Shown: positions 24,945 to 36,922 of the stretch, piece after piece
Layout of the letters: each line of letters begins with the position of its first letter
How positions within the stretch are numbered: position 1 is the stretch's first letter
Source: Quillaja saponaria
Taxonomy: Eukaryota; Streptophyta; Magnoliopsida; Fabales; Quillajaceae
DNA length: 64,000 nucleotides
Assembly (NCBI GenBank): GCA_029379385.1
Contig: CM055607.1
Coordinates: forward strand, 30,997,235 to 31,061,234
Direction: 5' to 3'
Notes under the pieces: model-generated
What the model was told of the DNA's origin: nothing
The model's database searches: none
The model's input: only the letters and a program-made list of their open reading frames with translations
Translations under genes and position numbers: made by a program

Positions 24945-27900
24945 CTAATGCAAAAAGGATGCCAACCGTGGATCTGGGGGGAATGGAAGCCCCGTTCGAG
25001 CTCCCAACGCTCTGCAGTTGGATGCTGCCTGAAATCATAACAAAACTCACAAACATTGTTGCAGCAGTTAGCAAATAAAAAACCTTGTTAGTAGTAATAA
25101 TTTTAATTCTTTCCTAACTCTGGCTTGATTTGCCTCTTGAAGAACCCTTTTTCCCCTTTACTTAGATAAAACACTTACCACTTGAGCAGCAAATGGCAAC
25201 ATCTTCTCTGGTGACATATTTGCGCAGATAGCTACAAAGAAAATCAAAGAAACTGTAAAATCTCCATGATGTACTTACCATTTCAAAAAGACACAATTAG
25301 TTATGAGTTTCTAGAGATGGATATAATTTATAAAATGGAGAATAATGGTAACTAGTTCTGTTTAGCATGGACGTTAACAACTATTTTGTCTCACCAATTG
25401 GACTACTAAGATAGATATATTGCATTGCAATAATCTACATATACCTAAACATAGGTTTGGAAGAGGAAGGGGGGGGGGGGGGGGGGGGGGGGGGGGGAAC
25501 TTACAGAGAGGAACTGCCTTTACAATTCCCATGTTTGAATGTACAAGAAAGATATACAGAGGAAAACATCTACTAACTTCCTATTCCTGCTAATCTAACT
25601 TTTTTCTATATGTCAGGAGTAGAGCAACTGTTACACCATGGTTAACAAAAAAAAGAGGAAATCCAGTATTAAACAGGAAATGTTTATTAGTTTAGGCAAA
25701 GAAATAGACCAGCAAAACCTATGGTAAAGCTGCAAGTATTAAGGTCACTTTCTGCCTGATTCAGAGAGGTGGAATGGTGGATTGAGTTGAGGCATTAATG
25801 TTAAGTTTGCAGTCATAAAGCTGCAAGCCTATATGAAATATGGCTATCTTAGACATAGATCTTTGCAGTCAACTGAACTCCACCGAGTGTCAGCCAAGAC
25901 CTGCATTCAACTTATAATGTACCATGTGATCTTTAGCATTTATATAATCACACAGAAAAATGAGAAAAGAAAACTTGGTTAATCTCTGGTAGAAAGTAGT
26001 CTTCGTTAAAAGACCTAATTTCTTATTACGAGTTAACATTTGAAGACTTGATCGCAATAGATAAAGGAAAATAAGCAGGTACACAGAGGGTACAGGAAAA
26101 TCATGCCGATGCAAAGCTACAAATACCATAAATAACAGCTCCAATAAATGCATCCCCAGCGCCAGTTGTATCAACAAGTTCGGAAGGTGGAATTTTCTCA
26201 GCAGTTCCAACAATTAGTCTCCCACACACTGTCCCTATCCCATCTGCTCTCAAATTTGTAGCTGACTAGGAAGAACAAAACGAAAACAGATTATAAGAAA
26301 AGAAAAGAGAGCAAAATTCTCATTACAAATGAACATTGTTCCTAGTTTCTCTGACTTATTACCAGTCACATCACTAGTTTTGTAAAGACATCTTATGAAG
26401 GTCAAAATCTAAATCCTAACATAACCAGAATTTGCGTAAAATTAGTTTCTAAACTTTGGGGCAGTGAGGCTCTAAAAGGATTAGAAAGGCCTAAACCTCT
26501 GCCTCTAAGATGAATTTTGAACTTAAAGTTACACATTTCTACATATGTTTGGGTTATGTATTTTTAATATTCAAATTGATAAGCATATGTTTTTCTCCTG
26601 TAGAATAGTAATGTAGCACATAATGGTCCTGTCTGCTCAAAGCAATATCATGATGGTTAAATAACTGTTTAGTTTGTCTGGAGGAGAGAATTGGTGAATA
26701 GAATTGCCCAGACACAGTACCAACAAGGTACTTGGGCATTGTCAATCTTCCTGATGAGTTGAGTTGAATCAATGTATTCATTCAAATTCAAAAACATGTC
26801 TATGATATATACTATACAAGGGTTATTATCCAAACATCCTTATTACTCCTACACACAGACAACACTCTCCTTCAAGATGGTGCATAGATGTCTCCCATGT
26901 CCATCTTGCAAACAATAGGATGAAAAACTACACTACTAAGCCCTTTTGTAAAGATATCAGCGAGTTGGCTTTCAAATCTTACAAACGGTATACAAATAAG
27001 ACGAGTCTAGTTTCTCTTTAATGAAATGTCTATTAATCTAAATGTGTTTTGTACGATTATGCTGGACAGGGTTGTGTGCTATATTGATTGCAGCGGTATT
27101 GTCACAATATAGCAGAAGAGGTTTTCCTAAGATAATTTGAAATCATCCATAAGCTTCTTAAGCCAAAACCACTTATAAGTCCCGTGAGTCATTGCTCTTT
27201 ATTCTGCTTTGGCACTGCACCTAGTAACCACAGTCTACTTCTTACTTCTACATGACATTAAGTTCCCACCAACAAATGTACAATATCCTGAAGTAAACCT
27301 CATATCACTAAGTGATCAGCCCAATCTGCATCTGTATAGGCTTCTAACTTCAGGGTTCTATTATTTTCAAAGAGAAGTCCCTTCCCAGGTGCAGATTTCA
27401 GGTATCGCAGTATACGATGAACTGCGTCTAAATGGTCAGAACGAGGGTCATGCATAAAACTGGTTAACTATACTGACAGTATATGTAATGTCTAGACGAG
27501 TATGAGATAGATAAATTAGCCTTCCAACTAGTTGTTGGTATCTCTCTCTATCAACATATTCTCCACCATCACTTTGGAACTTGTGGTTTGCCTCAATAGG
27601 TGTAGATATAGGCCTACATCCAGGCATACTTGTCTCATCTAGAAAATCAAGGACATACTATCTTTGAGATAGGAAGATACCTTTATCTGAATGAAAAACT
27701 TCAATCTCAAGAAAGTAACAAAACTTTCCTAAATTCTTGATTTTGAATCCTTTGGCAAGATGACTTTTCAACTTGGATACCTCTACAGGGTTATCTTTTG
27801 TCACAATTATATCAACATAGACAATAAGAATAGTAATAATCCCATGATAATGTTTTATGAACATGGTATGATCAGCATTACTTTGTTGGCACCTAAAAAA

Positions 27901-30900
27901 AAGCATCCTTTTTTGAAATCTATCAAATCAGGCTCGGGGTGACTATTTGAGGCCATACAAGAACTTTTTCAACCTACATGCCTTCCCTTTAGTCTTTTGA
28001 CAAGAGAAGCCTGGGAGAATCTCCATATAAACTTCCTCAGCAAGATCTCCATGCAAGAAAGCATTTTTTACATCCAATTGCTGCAAGTCCCAACCGAGAT
28101 TTACTGCATAAGAGATAAGAACTCTAATAGAATTCATCTTGGCAATAGGAGAAAAGGTTTCTTCATAATCCATCCCATAAGTTTAGGTGAATTCTCTTGC
28201 AACAAGTCTCGCTTTGTATATCTCTAACTGTCCCATTAACTTTCTTCTTAATGGTAAAGATCCATTTACAGGCAACAACTCGTTTTCTACGAGGGAGACT
28301 AGTAAGTTCTCAAGTATCATTTTTGGATAAGGCTTTCATTTCCTCAACCATAGCATTCTCCCATTTAGGATTAGCAAGAGCTTCTTTCCAACCCTGTACA
28401 CAGACGACAGAGCAGACACAAATGCTTTATATGATGAAGGCAATGATTTATATGAGACATGATTAGAGATAGGATGATGGGTACAAATCCTAACTGCTTT
28501 TCTAATTGCAATAAGAAGATTAGTGTCATCAATGACAGGAGGATCATAAGGTAAGTTTAAAGAAGGAATAGCATCAGGAGACTTATAAGGTTGTACTGGT
28601 GAGGAAGCTAGGTCTGGAGAGAACTTTTGGCTAGGTAAAGCAGGCTCGATGTATTTCCACATTGTTTGCGACTATACTTAAGCAAACCGAGCTTTGCTAG
28701 CCTCATATGAGTCTCAATATCCCTCACTACTTCCAGAGTCTCAGTATCCCTCACTACTTCCTGAGTATCATATCCCTCACTATTTTCGGTATACTCTCAT
28801 CCTGTTTTGCTTTATCTTCCTTCTCCTCTATTCTGTCCTTTATTAACAACTTAGGTAGCCACTCGCCCTTACTTCCATAAGACAACTCTTTCTCACTATT
28901 ACTCTCTCCTGAAGAAGTATTGAGGAGAAATAAGCATTAGATTCATGAAAAGTGACATCCATGCTAACATAAGTCTTCCTATTAGGAAGGTGGTAAAGCA
29001 TTTGTATCCTTTTTTAGTGGCATAGTACCAGATAATAATACATTTTAGTGCTTGATGACCAAGCTTACTAATGTTATTCTTGTGCTCATGGATAAAGCAA
29101 ACAAAACCAAATACTTTAAGGGGACTACAAATGAACAATTACCTTGAAGGACATCCAGAGAGGTTTTAAAATCAAGAGTCCAAAGAGGCATACGCTTAAA
29201 AAGATAAGCTGCAGAGAGAATTGCATCACTCCAATAAGTCTTTAGAACATTCATAGTAAACATTAGGGACCACGCCACTTCCAAAAGATGTTGGTTTTTG
29301 CACTCTGCTGTGCCATTTTGAATCGAGGTATTGACATAACTGGTTTGACGCATTATGCTATGATCTCAAAGATAATTTTGAAAATTACCCTTTGTATACT
29401 CTATGCCATTATCACTCCTTAAAATTTTAACTTTAGCATCAAACTGTATACAAATAAATTTATGAAACTTCTGAAAAGTCATACACTCTCTCCTTATCCA
29501 CCATCTTCCGATACGAAGTAGCATTAGGAATACATATTGGCTGGTACTGCTGAGATCAATCCAGTTCTTGCCACAAACTACTCAGTTGAGAGAAATACTG
29601 AGCAATGGTCATCTTTTCTTGTTTAGTCTTATGGAGACTCTTTTTTAACTCAAAAACTTGAATGCCATTTTCAACTTGAGAGTAAGTATGGCATACAACT
29701 GTCCACATATTATAAGCAAAATAAAGAAGCAAATAACCACGAGAGATTCTTGATTCCATAGAGTTAATCAACCATGACATTACCAAAGAGTTTTCTGAAA
29801 TCCACAACTCTAACAATGGGTCTCCTCTAACTAGTTTTGTTTTACTACCAGTAAAATAACCAAACAGCCACGTGCTTTAATAAACAATAGGTAAGAACGA
29901 GACCAAGCCAAGAAATTGTTGCCATCAAACTTCACCAGGCTAATTTGGAGGGAGGGATTATTGTTAGGGATTCCAACCCTACTCCTACTCCCACTACTTC
30001 TATTCTAAAGCTGACAACTCTCTCTAACATTCTTAAATAAAGAAATCAGCAAAGGAAAAAAATACAAGAATATCAACAGCACCAGAAATCATACAAAGGC
30101 TCCCATACCTCAACACCCACACAGTTAACAGACAACAAAGCACCTAACCTCCCAGCAGTACATTCAAACTAATCAGGTTCATTGTCAGCTATTAAAATGA
30201 GGACTTTGAAAGATACTATATATCACACTCAATCAGGTTCAAGTAAGCAACCGAGCATACAGGTACAACTATGGTATTTTACTGGTTTTCGTTGCCTATT
30301 GCCTTTAACAGAGTCTGGACAAACATCTGTACTTCATTTACCTCTGATTCCTTCAGTCAGAATGATTACCAACTACCAGAAGTTGTCATGAGCACTGTAG
30401 CTACAACATTAGATGCTACTGCTTCCTTTGATTTCTCCTATCCACAAACACCATATTCAGCTAACCAGCCTTCAGAACAAATGTAACCCGCAGCCAAAAA
30501 ACTAACCCGTGGAGAACCCGTAGAGAACCTTCTCCAAAAACACTTCCTCCCTTCAGATCAGCTCTAGAGATCCCTTCCACTACCCTAATCAAAGCCAATA
30601 AGGGCCTGCAGTGGGAGAAATTTGCTAAAACAACCCCAAAATTGAAGAATTTTAGAGTTAGGTCACGAACAGAAATTGGCCAAATTGACCTCTGAAATAG
30701 CAGCAATCGGGAAAGGAAGTTTGGGGGTTTTGGTCGCCTAGAGGCGAAATGGGCGGTAGTCTCAGATCTAGAAAAGATCATCGGAAACAGCGGTGCACGG
30801 CGGCGGTGACTGCGGTCAATGCAGAGGTTAGGGTTTTCAACTTTGAAGCTCTAATACCATGATGAGTTGAGTTGAATCAATGTATACATTCAAATTCAAA

Positions 30901-33900
30901 AACATGTACATCTTATGATATATACTATACAAGAGTTATTACATAAACACCCTTATTACTCCTACACACAGACAACACTTCCATATCCAACAATCAGTAC
31001 TATACAACTGTATTACTAGTTAACCATAAGCTCACTTAAAATCAAAATGAAAGATGAACAGGAAATCTAGGTTCACAAAGATATATTACCGATGAAATAT
31101 AGGTTGGCACAACTAGACTATCATCCTTCCCCTTAAGTAATGATTCTAACAAACTGTCTACATCTGTTTCTTCTGTCTGGATACTCTCTGCCATAAAGAA
31201 AGAACATGATTAATGAAAAAGCAACACATATTTATTTGTAAGGAACTCAAACAGAGAAAAATGGGATTCAAAAGATCTAAGTGTGGTTCTGGTATATGCT
31301 TAGCTATGATATTCTTCCTTGACAAAAAGAAATTAAAACAACAATAACATAATTACCATTTACACTTCTTTCAAGCATTATGCATCCATCTTCGCCTAAT
31401 GTCACGATCACAAACTTGAGATTTGGCAATCTTAAAAGTATGGAAACTAGTGCACTTGGGATAGATGGCGCTTGTGTCCATGCCTGTCAAGCAATAATGA
31501 AACCCAAATAAACTACAAAGACTTAACAGAAGCAGCAGCTCACAGGCCATCATGTCTGTTGACTAAAGCAGCATACATCCCCCTCCCTTCCCAATATATT
31601 TGAAACGAAGTGTAGAAGTAAGTGAAAAGGATGATATAAAAGAGGAATGTTCCAAAATGTGGGAAAAAAAATACTTATTGATATAGTGAATAAAAAATGA
31701 GATATGTTGGTGTGAAGTTAAGTTAATATTATTTATATTATTAAGCAAACTGATGTGGGATGGAAGCAATAAAACAACGGCCAATCACGTCAGACCCTTC
31801 AAACATCCTTGCGCATAAGAAAACTATCAATCTGGCACACCAAAGATATTAAATCTTTAATTGATAAAATGTTTGAATTTTTGGATGATTTTACAACTCA
31901 GTAGAAACCTTTATTTATATAGGTTTCATGTACCCACATCTTAGCGATGTGAGTCTAAAGACAAAATACTATATTTATATTGCGTCTAATCACTAACTCC
32001 TACTTCTATTTCCTACGTGAGATTAAGAAAAACATAAGATAAACCTAAAACTAATAAATAAGAAAATTGCATCATAATTATTAAAATACAAGAAACAAAA
32101 ATAATTTAACCTCCATTCTTGTCCTACATCACAAACATACTTATCAATCAAAAGATACAAATCTCCAAATTGAACTACCATGCTGCATGCCAAAACTAAG
32201 CTGATGAGAGTTCAGTGTCAAGTTCGTCATATCAATGGTACCTCGTGAAAGAGCTTTTACTTACCCGTGGGAACTTTGTAGAGCAAACAGCATAATCGGC
32301 AAGTTTCAGAAGATCATCCAATCCTTCCCTTGTCCTTTCTGCATCAATTAAAATAGGAATGTCCTTGCGAACCGCCTGCCATAAGAACTCAATGAATACT
32401 GTTTAAATGCCATTAGTTTACAATAACTCTCCACCCACTATCACTGCACAATGATTAAAAAAGACACAGTCCAACTTAAAGAGCATTAATTGTAACATGC
32501 ATTAGTTAGTATTGCTCCGTTTATGATCAATTGACCAACTGATTAGCTGACATTAGATGATCACTGCATATTCAATTTCCAGTTATAGGCTCCATCGTTG
32601 AAACCAATTAGTTAAACTAATTAAAATCTATATTCATTAGTGTCTTGATTGTACAGAGCCACCAGTTGCTTAAAAGAAGAAAAGGCAGGAACCAAGATAT
32701 ATTCTTCTTCTTTGCCAGAAACAGGAATAAATAGGAACTTAAAGCAAATTTTGGAAACAGCGATTGGAGAAATGATCTATTATATATGTTTGAATTCAAT
32801 CTACAGAGGCTTATAAAAATCACTATATGTTCCAGTGTAATGAGTTAAACAGTGAAGAATTCACAAGGATAAAAAGAAGAGAGTTACCTCTTGTGCGATG
32901 ACCAGAGCAGTTTCAGGTGACCTTCCATCAAGAAACAATATTCTTGCCTTATCTAAGGCAGATACTATACTTGATTGGGTCAGGTCATCTGGCACCAAGG
33001 GAGGATCTCCTGGGGTGTGAATACACGTGCGAGTTTTTCTGGAAATATCATCACGAAAAGTCAACTCATAATACTCATAATCAAAATTGCAGCAAAAGCG
33101 TCAGCAATGATTTCAAAATATTCAATTGAATTGAAGCACAACTCTCCAATCAGAGCAAGAAATAAAGTAATAAAATTATCCAACAAAGACCATTTATCAT
33201 CATTTTGTTTTCTTCATAACAACTTAATATAAATAATGCCAAAAAGAAAAAGACAGAAACTTTATAACTAAAACATCTATATATCCATCTAACTCTTGGG
33301 GGATGGGGTGGGAAGTACAAAGCATACACTCAATTATATAGCCCTTACGTTTGGTTGTCAACAATAAGATACGAAAATGGTGAATTACCGTCCTTGGATA
33401 CCTGAAAACAACAATAAGTTGACACATGAAAGATTATGGAAAACATGTCACACTATACAGTTTACTTGCAACTGTGAAATTAGTAAAATGAAAGTAGGTA
33501 AGCAGTAGAAAGCAATTAAAAACACATTCTCCTCATGAATGTATTTGATCTCATGAATATTTAATAATTCTGAAGGCTTCCAGGCTTGCTGAGGCATGCA
33601 TTTCTAGCCAGCACACAAATGGTTTAGAATTCAATTTTAGCCCCATCGGTTGTGCCTTTTGTGTGTACATACTGATTACACTATGCATGCCAGGTGATAA
33701 ATAGGTATTATTGTGTTAAGCTGGTTTTTTAGGAACAATTTTTTTTTTTATAAAAAAAAGGTGTATATCTTCAGAATAAATTGATACATAATAATCAAAT
33801 ACATGAAAAAGAAGTCTCTCGTTCTTCCTTTAGCCAAGAGAAGAATCCTTATTCAATGCAGTTCATTTCAAAACCATTATCTACTGGTCAAGTCGAATTC

Positions 33901-35603
33901 TAGGATGGATATTGACAAATTGGTGCATATCCTTCTCAGCATAAATAATTTTCTTTATACAAAAATTAATGACCATCGTTGTAATATTAAGGAACTAAGG
34001 CTAACAACATACCTCTGTTACTGGTAATTTGAGAATATAACTATTTGGGTAACAGCAGTTTCTTTATCTAATTACAACTAGTCTTTCAAGGTCTTGATCC
34101 ATTAGCAGTTACAACATTGCAGGACACCCTAATGGTTGATATCATATGGGAAGCGCATACAGGAAATGAAGTATCGTTTCTGAAGAGCATTCTTGCAGAG
34201 CAACATGCCCGTTTCAGAATATGCTAAATGAGGAATAAACTAGAGACCCTTAAAATCACAATCACGTAACCCATGCTTTGTCAAGATTATGAACAGAAGA
34301 TTGCCAGAATCTTACCACAAAAAAGGAAGTATCTACACCTTCAGCTTGTAGTTCCTCCAATATACACTTGCCTTGTGAGTCATCTGCGACCTAGTTGATG
34401 TCCAAACATGTTTGTCAAATTCACAAAGAGACACAACTCAATCAGGTTTGAACTGTTATAATTTACAGATCAACACAACAGAAAATGAACAATAGAAAGA
34501 CTATGTCAAGGTTTTATTTGAAAACCTTAGTGATCAACCTCGGTTTTAATCCTAGGCGAGCAACACAGGTTGAAGTATTACCTGCATTTCCACCTCCTTC
34601 AACCTGAAAAACCAATTTGGATAAAACATGACTAAATCTCATGTAATTGCAGCTTTCATAACTATACTAAAATTAAATGTATATGGCCATTCTTAATTCA
34701 AAAATTAGTTTCTAGGAAGTAATAAAATTGTTACCAATATGAAAGAATCTGCAGAGTAGTTAAATAACGAGGTTAGCACTTAACTTCAATAATGTAGTTA
34801 GCAATTCACCTGGTTTTGCCAAGTTCATTCAAATGACTCAGTTACTTGATGATAGCAAAGCCCAATAAGTAAAGATGATATAACATCGGTGAAAAGCAAT
34901 TTGAGAAGTGGATGAGTCAGTATCAGTAAGTTGAACTTAATTGTGAAACCCATTAATTTCCGAATTACAGGACCTATTGTAAGGAACATCAAAATTCACG
35001 AAAATTGGCAATGAAGATCCAAGCTTGAAGATGATTCCACACACCCACAAAAAAAAAAGAAGTCAAACAATAAGGAGTGAGTGTGGAATACCTTGAAGCT
35101 AGTGCTTCTAATCTTCTCATCAGGCTGAGGGTATGCAGCAACTGTAGCCAAGAAATCAATCGTCGCCATTCCACATCCCACCTGCCCACATACTCCTCTT
35201 TCACTTCAGTGTTTATGAATAGTAGATACCATTGATTATTGAAACAAATAGCGCATTTCTCATGGAGAAGAAGATGACTTACGACAATGCAATTTTCAGG
35301 AATAGGAGGAAGAGAATTTGATGACATTTTAGCCCGGAAATCTCTGCAACGAAACCTCCTCGACTGGAAGTAAAAGAAAACAAATTAATCGAACTTAAAC
35401 TGTAATTACATAAATAAATGTATTAATTGAAAAAAGAAGGAGCATACGTTCAAGGAAGGAAGTAGCAGACTTCGTTGAGTTTGCATGCTGCGGCTAAGTG
35501 TAATTGTAAATAATGAATAAGAAGAAGAAGACGGAGGTGAATTGCGATAATGCAACATTGGGGAATCGGCAACGGCGGACAGGCTCAACATTTTTGGCAG
35601 CAA
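24945..35603 (-). CDS. PfkB/ribokinase-family carbohydrate kinase, tandem copy 1, with transit-peptide-like extension
   Basis: ATP-dependent sugar or nucleoside kinase of the PfkB fold; the substrate cannot be read. Thirteen exons: 35448-35603, 35283-35363, 35092-35181, 34526-34603, 34316-34390, 33349-33401, 32888-33038, 32265-32375, 31357-31483, 31090-31187, 26127-26265, 25179-25231, 24945-25028; 1296 nt, 431 residues, all GT-AG and in phase. Landmarks are VGCGMATIDFLA near the start of the fold, the GGGNAGN signature, the HTPGDPP loop, LGEDGC, and the second signature DTTGAGDAF with the catalytic Asp. The C-terminus reads GARTGLPFPPDPRLASFLH. The first exon adds about 67 residues before the conserved fold. 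They are rich in Ser, Leu and Arg with almost no acids, which suggests plastid or mitochondrial targeting. A 4.2-kb copia element lies in the intron 26266-31089 in the same orientation and leaves the exons intact. The best-matching plant group is the family of PfkB proteins with HTPG loops; no gene symbol is claimed. Confidence 0.9.
25469..25497 (+). repeat. Poly-G tract of 29 bases
   Basis: An uninterrupted run of 29 G in an intron of PfkB copy 1 (C on the transcript strand). Such long G homopolymers are rare in plant DNA and are also a common place for length error. Confidence 0.9.
26752..26864 (-). repeat. 3' LTR of the copia element (113 bp)
   Basis: Starts TGATGAGTTGAGTTG and ends CAGACAACA on the plus strand. 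It aligns with 30860-30977 apart from a 5-base gap after AAAACATGT and a few substitutions. Confidence 0.9.
26865..26880 (-). other. Polypurine tract of the copia element
   Basis: On the minus strand the purine-rich GAAGGAGAG ends exactly at the 3' LTR boundary, the expected place for plus-strand priming. Confidence 0.6.
30848..30859 (-). other. Primer binding site of the copia element (initiator Met tRNA type)
   Basis: Read on the minus strand, TGGTATTAGAGC directly abuts the 5' LTR. It differs by one base from TGGTATCAGAGC, the usual plant copia primer site complementary to the 3' end of initiator tRNA-Met. Confidence 0.85.
30860..30977 (-). repeat. 5' LTR of the copia element (118 bp)
   Basis: Partner of 26752-26864. 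Similarity is high, so the insertion is not ancient even though the internal region is decayed. Confidence 0.9.
31690..32160. repeat. Possible repeat-derived segment in an intron of PfkB copy 1
   Basis: The words GATGTGGGATGGAAG near 31752 and CTTGTCCTACATCAC near 32118 are rough inverted partners, and CATCTTAGCGATGTGAGTC near 31940 resembles words common in plant LTR and MITE ends. No duplication or clear terminus was found. Confidence 0.25.
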
Positions 35604-36922
35604 GTTCAGAGGTTTAGAAGTACGTGGCAGGAGAGAGAGAGACAGAGTCAGAAAGATTGAGAAGCTTTTGATCCCAAGTCACGGCTGTCGGTTAGGGTCG
35701 TACATAACTGAACTTAGTGGATGAGCTATTATGCGGTAGTGTTTGGCTGAAGAGGATTTATTTTTCCTGTTCTGGAATTATTGTGTGAACGGCCAAAATC
35801 TAGGATCCGTTTAGGAGTTGGAGGGAAAAAGAGACGCGAGGAGAAGAGACGAGAGGATAGGAGGATTGATACTTATCTTTTTTTCTTATTTGGACTTAAA
35901 TAAAATGAAAAGAGATAAGACAGTATAATGTTATAATGTATATTTCTTATTTAGGAGATAAAAAAAAGAATTGAGAATATAAAATATTTCTATTTTTATA
36001 ATTTTGTCTTTAAAATATTTTAGTATTAATAGATATTTAATAAAAATAATAAGGATATATTTGACATTGTAACAAAAAAATTATAAAGTATTTATCATTT
36101 TTTTTTTAAATTTTTTCAATTTGAAATAATTAAAATTCAAGGTTTAAAAATATATGTACCATTCATTTCATTTCTCTTCAGTTAAAAAAAAAAAAAAATC
36201 AATTAGACCCTTAAAATTTTTCACCTTTCTCACTTTGTTGGAGAAAAGATAGAAACGGGATGATACAAATGTAAGTTTAGGTAACAAATCATTCAAGGTG
36301 AGTTCTCTCTTTTTGTTAGAGATATAAAATAATCATGTTCCTCATATCATTGAATATTATTATTGTTATATTAAATTAATAATATTTGAGGATTGAGAAT
36401 TAAAGAATATGATTTTTTGTGTACTTAGTAAACATGAGAAGATTTACTTAATTATTTTTTTTTTGATTTAACAATCAAGTCATGTCCAACCAACTTATGC
36501 GCTATCTACGGAGAAAATCTAGACATGGGCATTGTGGACAGGCTACTGTTAAGAGATGAAGCTTTTTTAAAAAAATAAAAAATTTAAAATGGCAAACTAG
36601 ATAGTACTCTAGGGAAGCATGTCTGGAAACTTTTGTACTAAATCATATTATCATCTACAGAAATAACACCTTTCATGATGGTTTAAGTTAACACAGATAG
36701 ACAACTTAACAATTACAGGGAGTAATGAACTATATCTTAAATTGTTTGATTATAAACAAGTATTTAAAACAATTAGATTCTTGAAGCCAATATTTTTGAC
36801 TGAGAGCCAATATTTTTAACTGAGACTTGCATGAACATCAACTGACATGTATACTCTAAACTTTGGTGGAATAGATGTTTCTCATATTCTTTGGCAGAAA
36901 GGTGATCAGCAGATAAGAAACT
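35604..36922. other. Spacer between the two PfkB copies
   Basis: About 1.3 kb, holding the promoter side of copy 1 and the 3' end of copy 2. The middle (35.9-36.5 kb) is AT-rich. TTTGATTTAACAATCAAGT near 36462 resembles the repeats near 6805 and 54810. No gene. Confidence 0.5.

Larger units (their letters stand above)
26752..30977 (-). mobile_element. Ty1/copia LTR retrotransposon, degenerate, 4226 bp, in an intron of PfkB copy 1
   Basis: Flanked by a 5-bp target duplication CTTCC (26747-26751 and 30978-30982) and by near-identical LTRs of 113 and 118 bp that begin TG and end CA. On the minus strand the order is 5' LTR, primer site, gag-like, integrase-like, reverse transcriptase, RNase H-like, polypurine stretch, 3' LTR, which is the copia order. 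Readable pieces are a gag/UBN2-like frame (29556-29816), an integrase segment with NGTAECKN (about 29045-29353), reverse transcriptase with DYEETFSP and QQLDVKNAFLHGD (27943-28173), and YVDI in place of YVDD (27658-27906). A 3' RNase H-like segment ends near 26940. Many stops and frame changes make it non-autonomous. The LTRs are unusually short for copia. Confidence 0.92.

Noticed and set aside
30461..30781. 106-codon frame near the copia 5' LTR as a gene
   Set aside because: It lies in the element's leader/gag-proximal region between primer site and gag; no recognisable protein.
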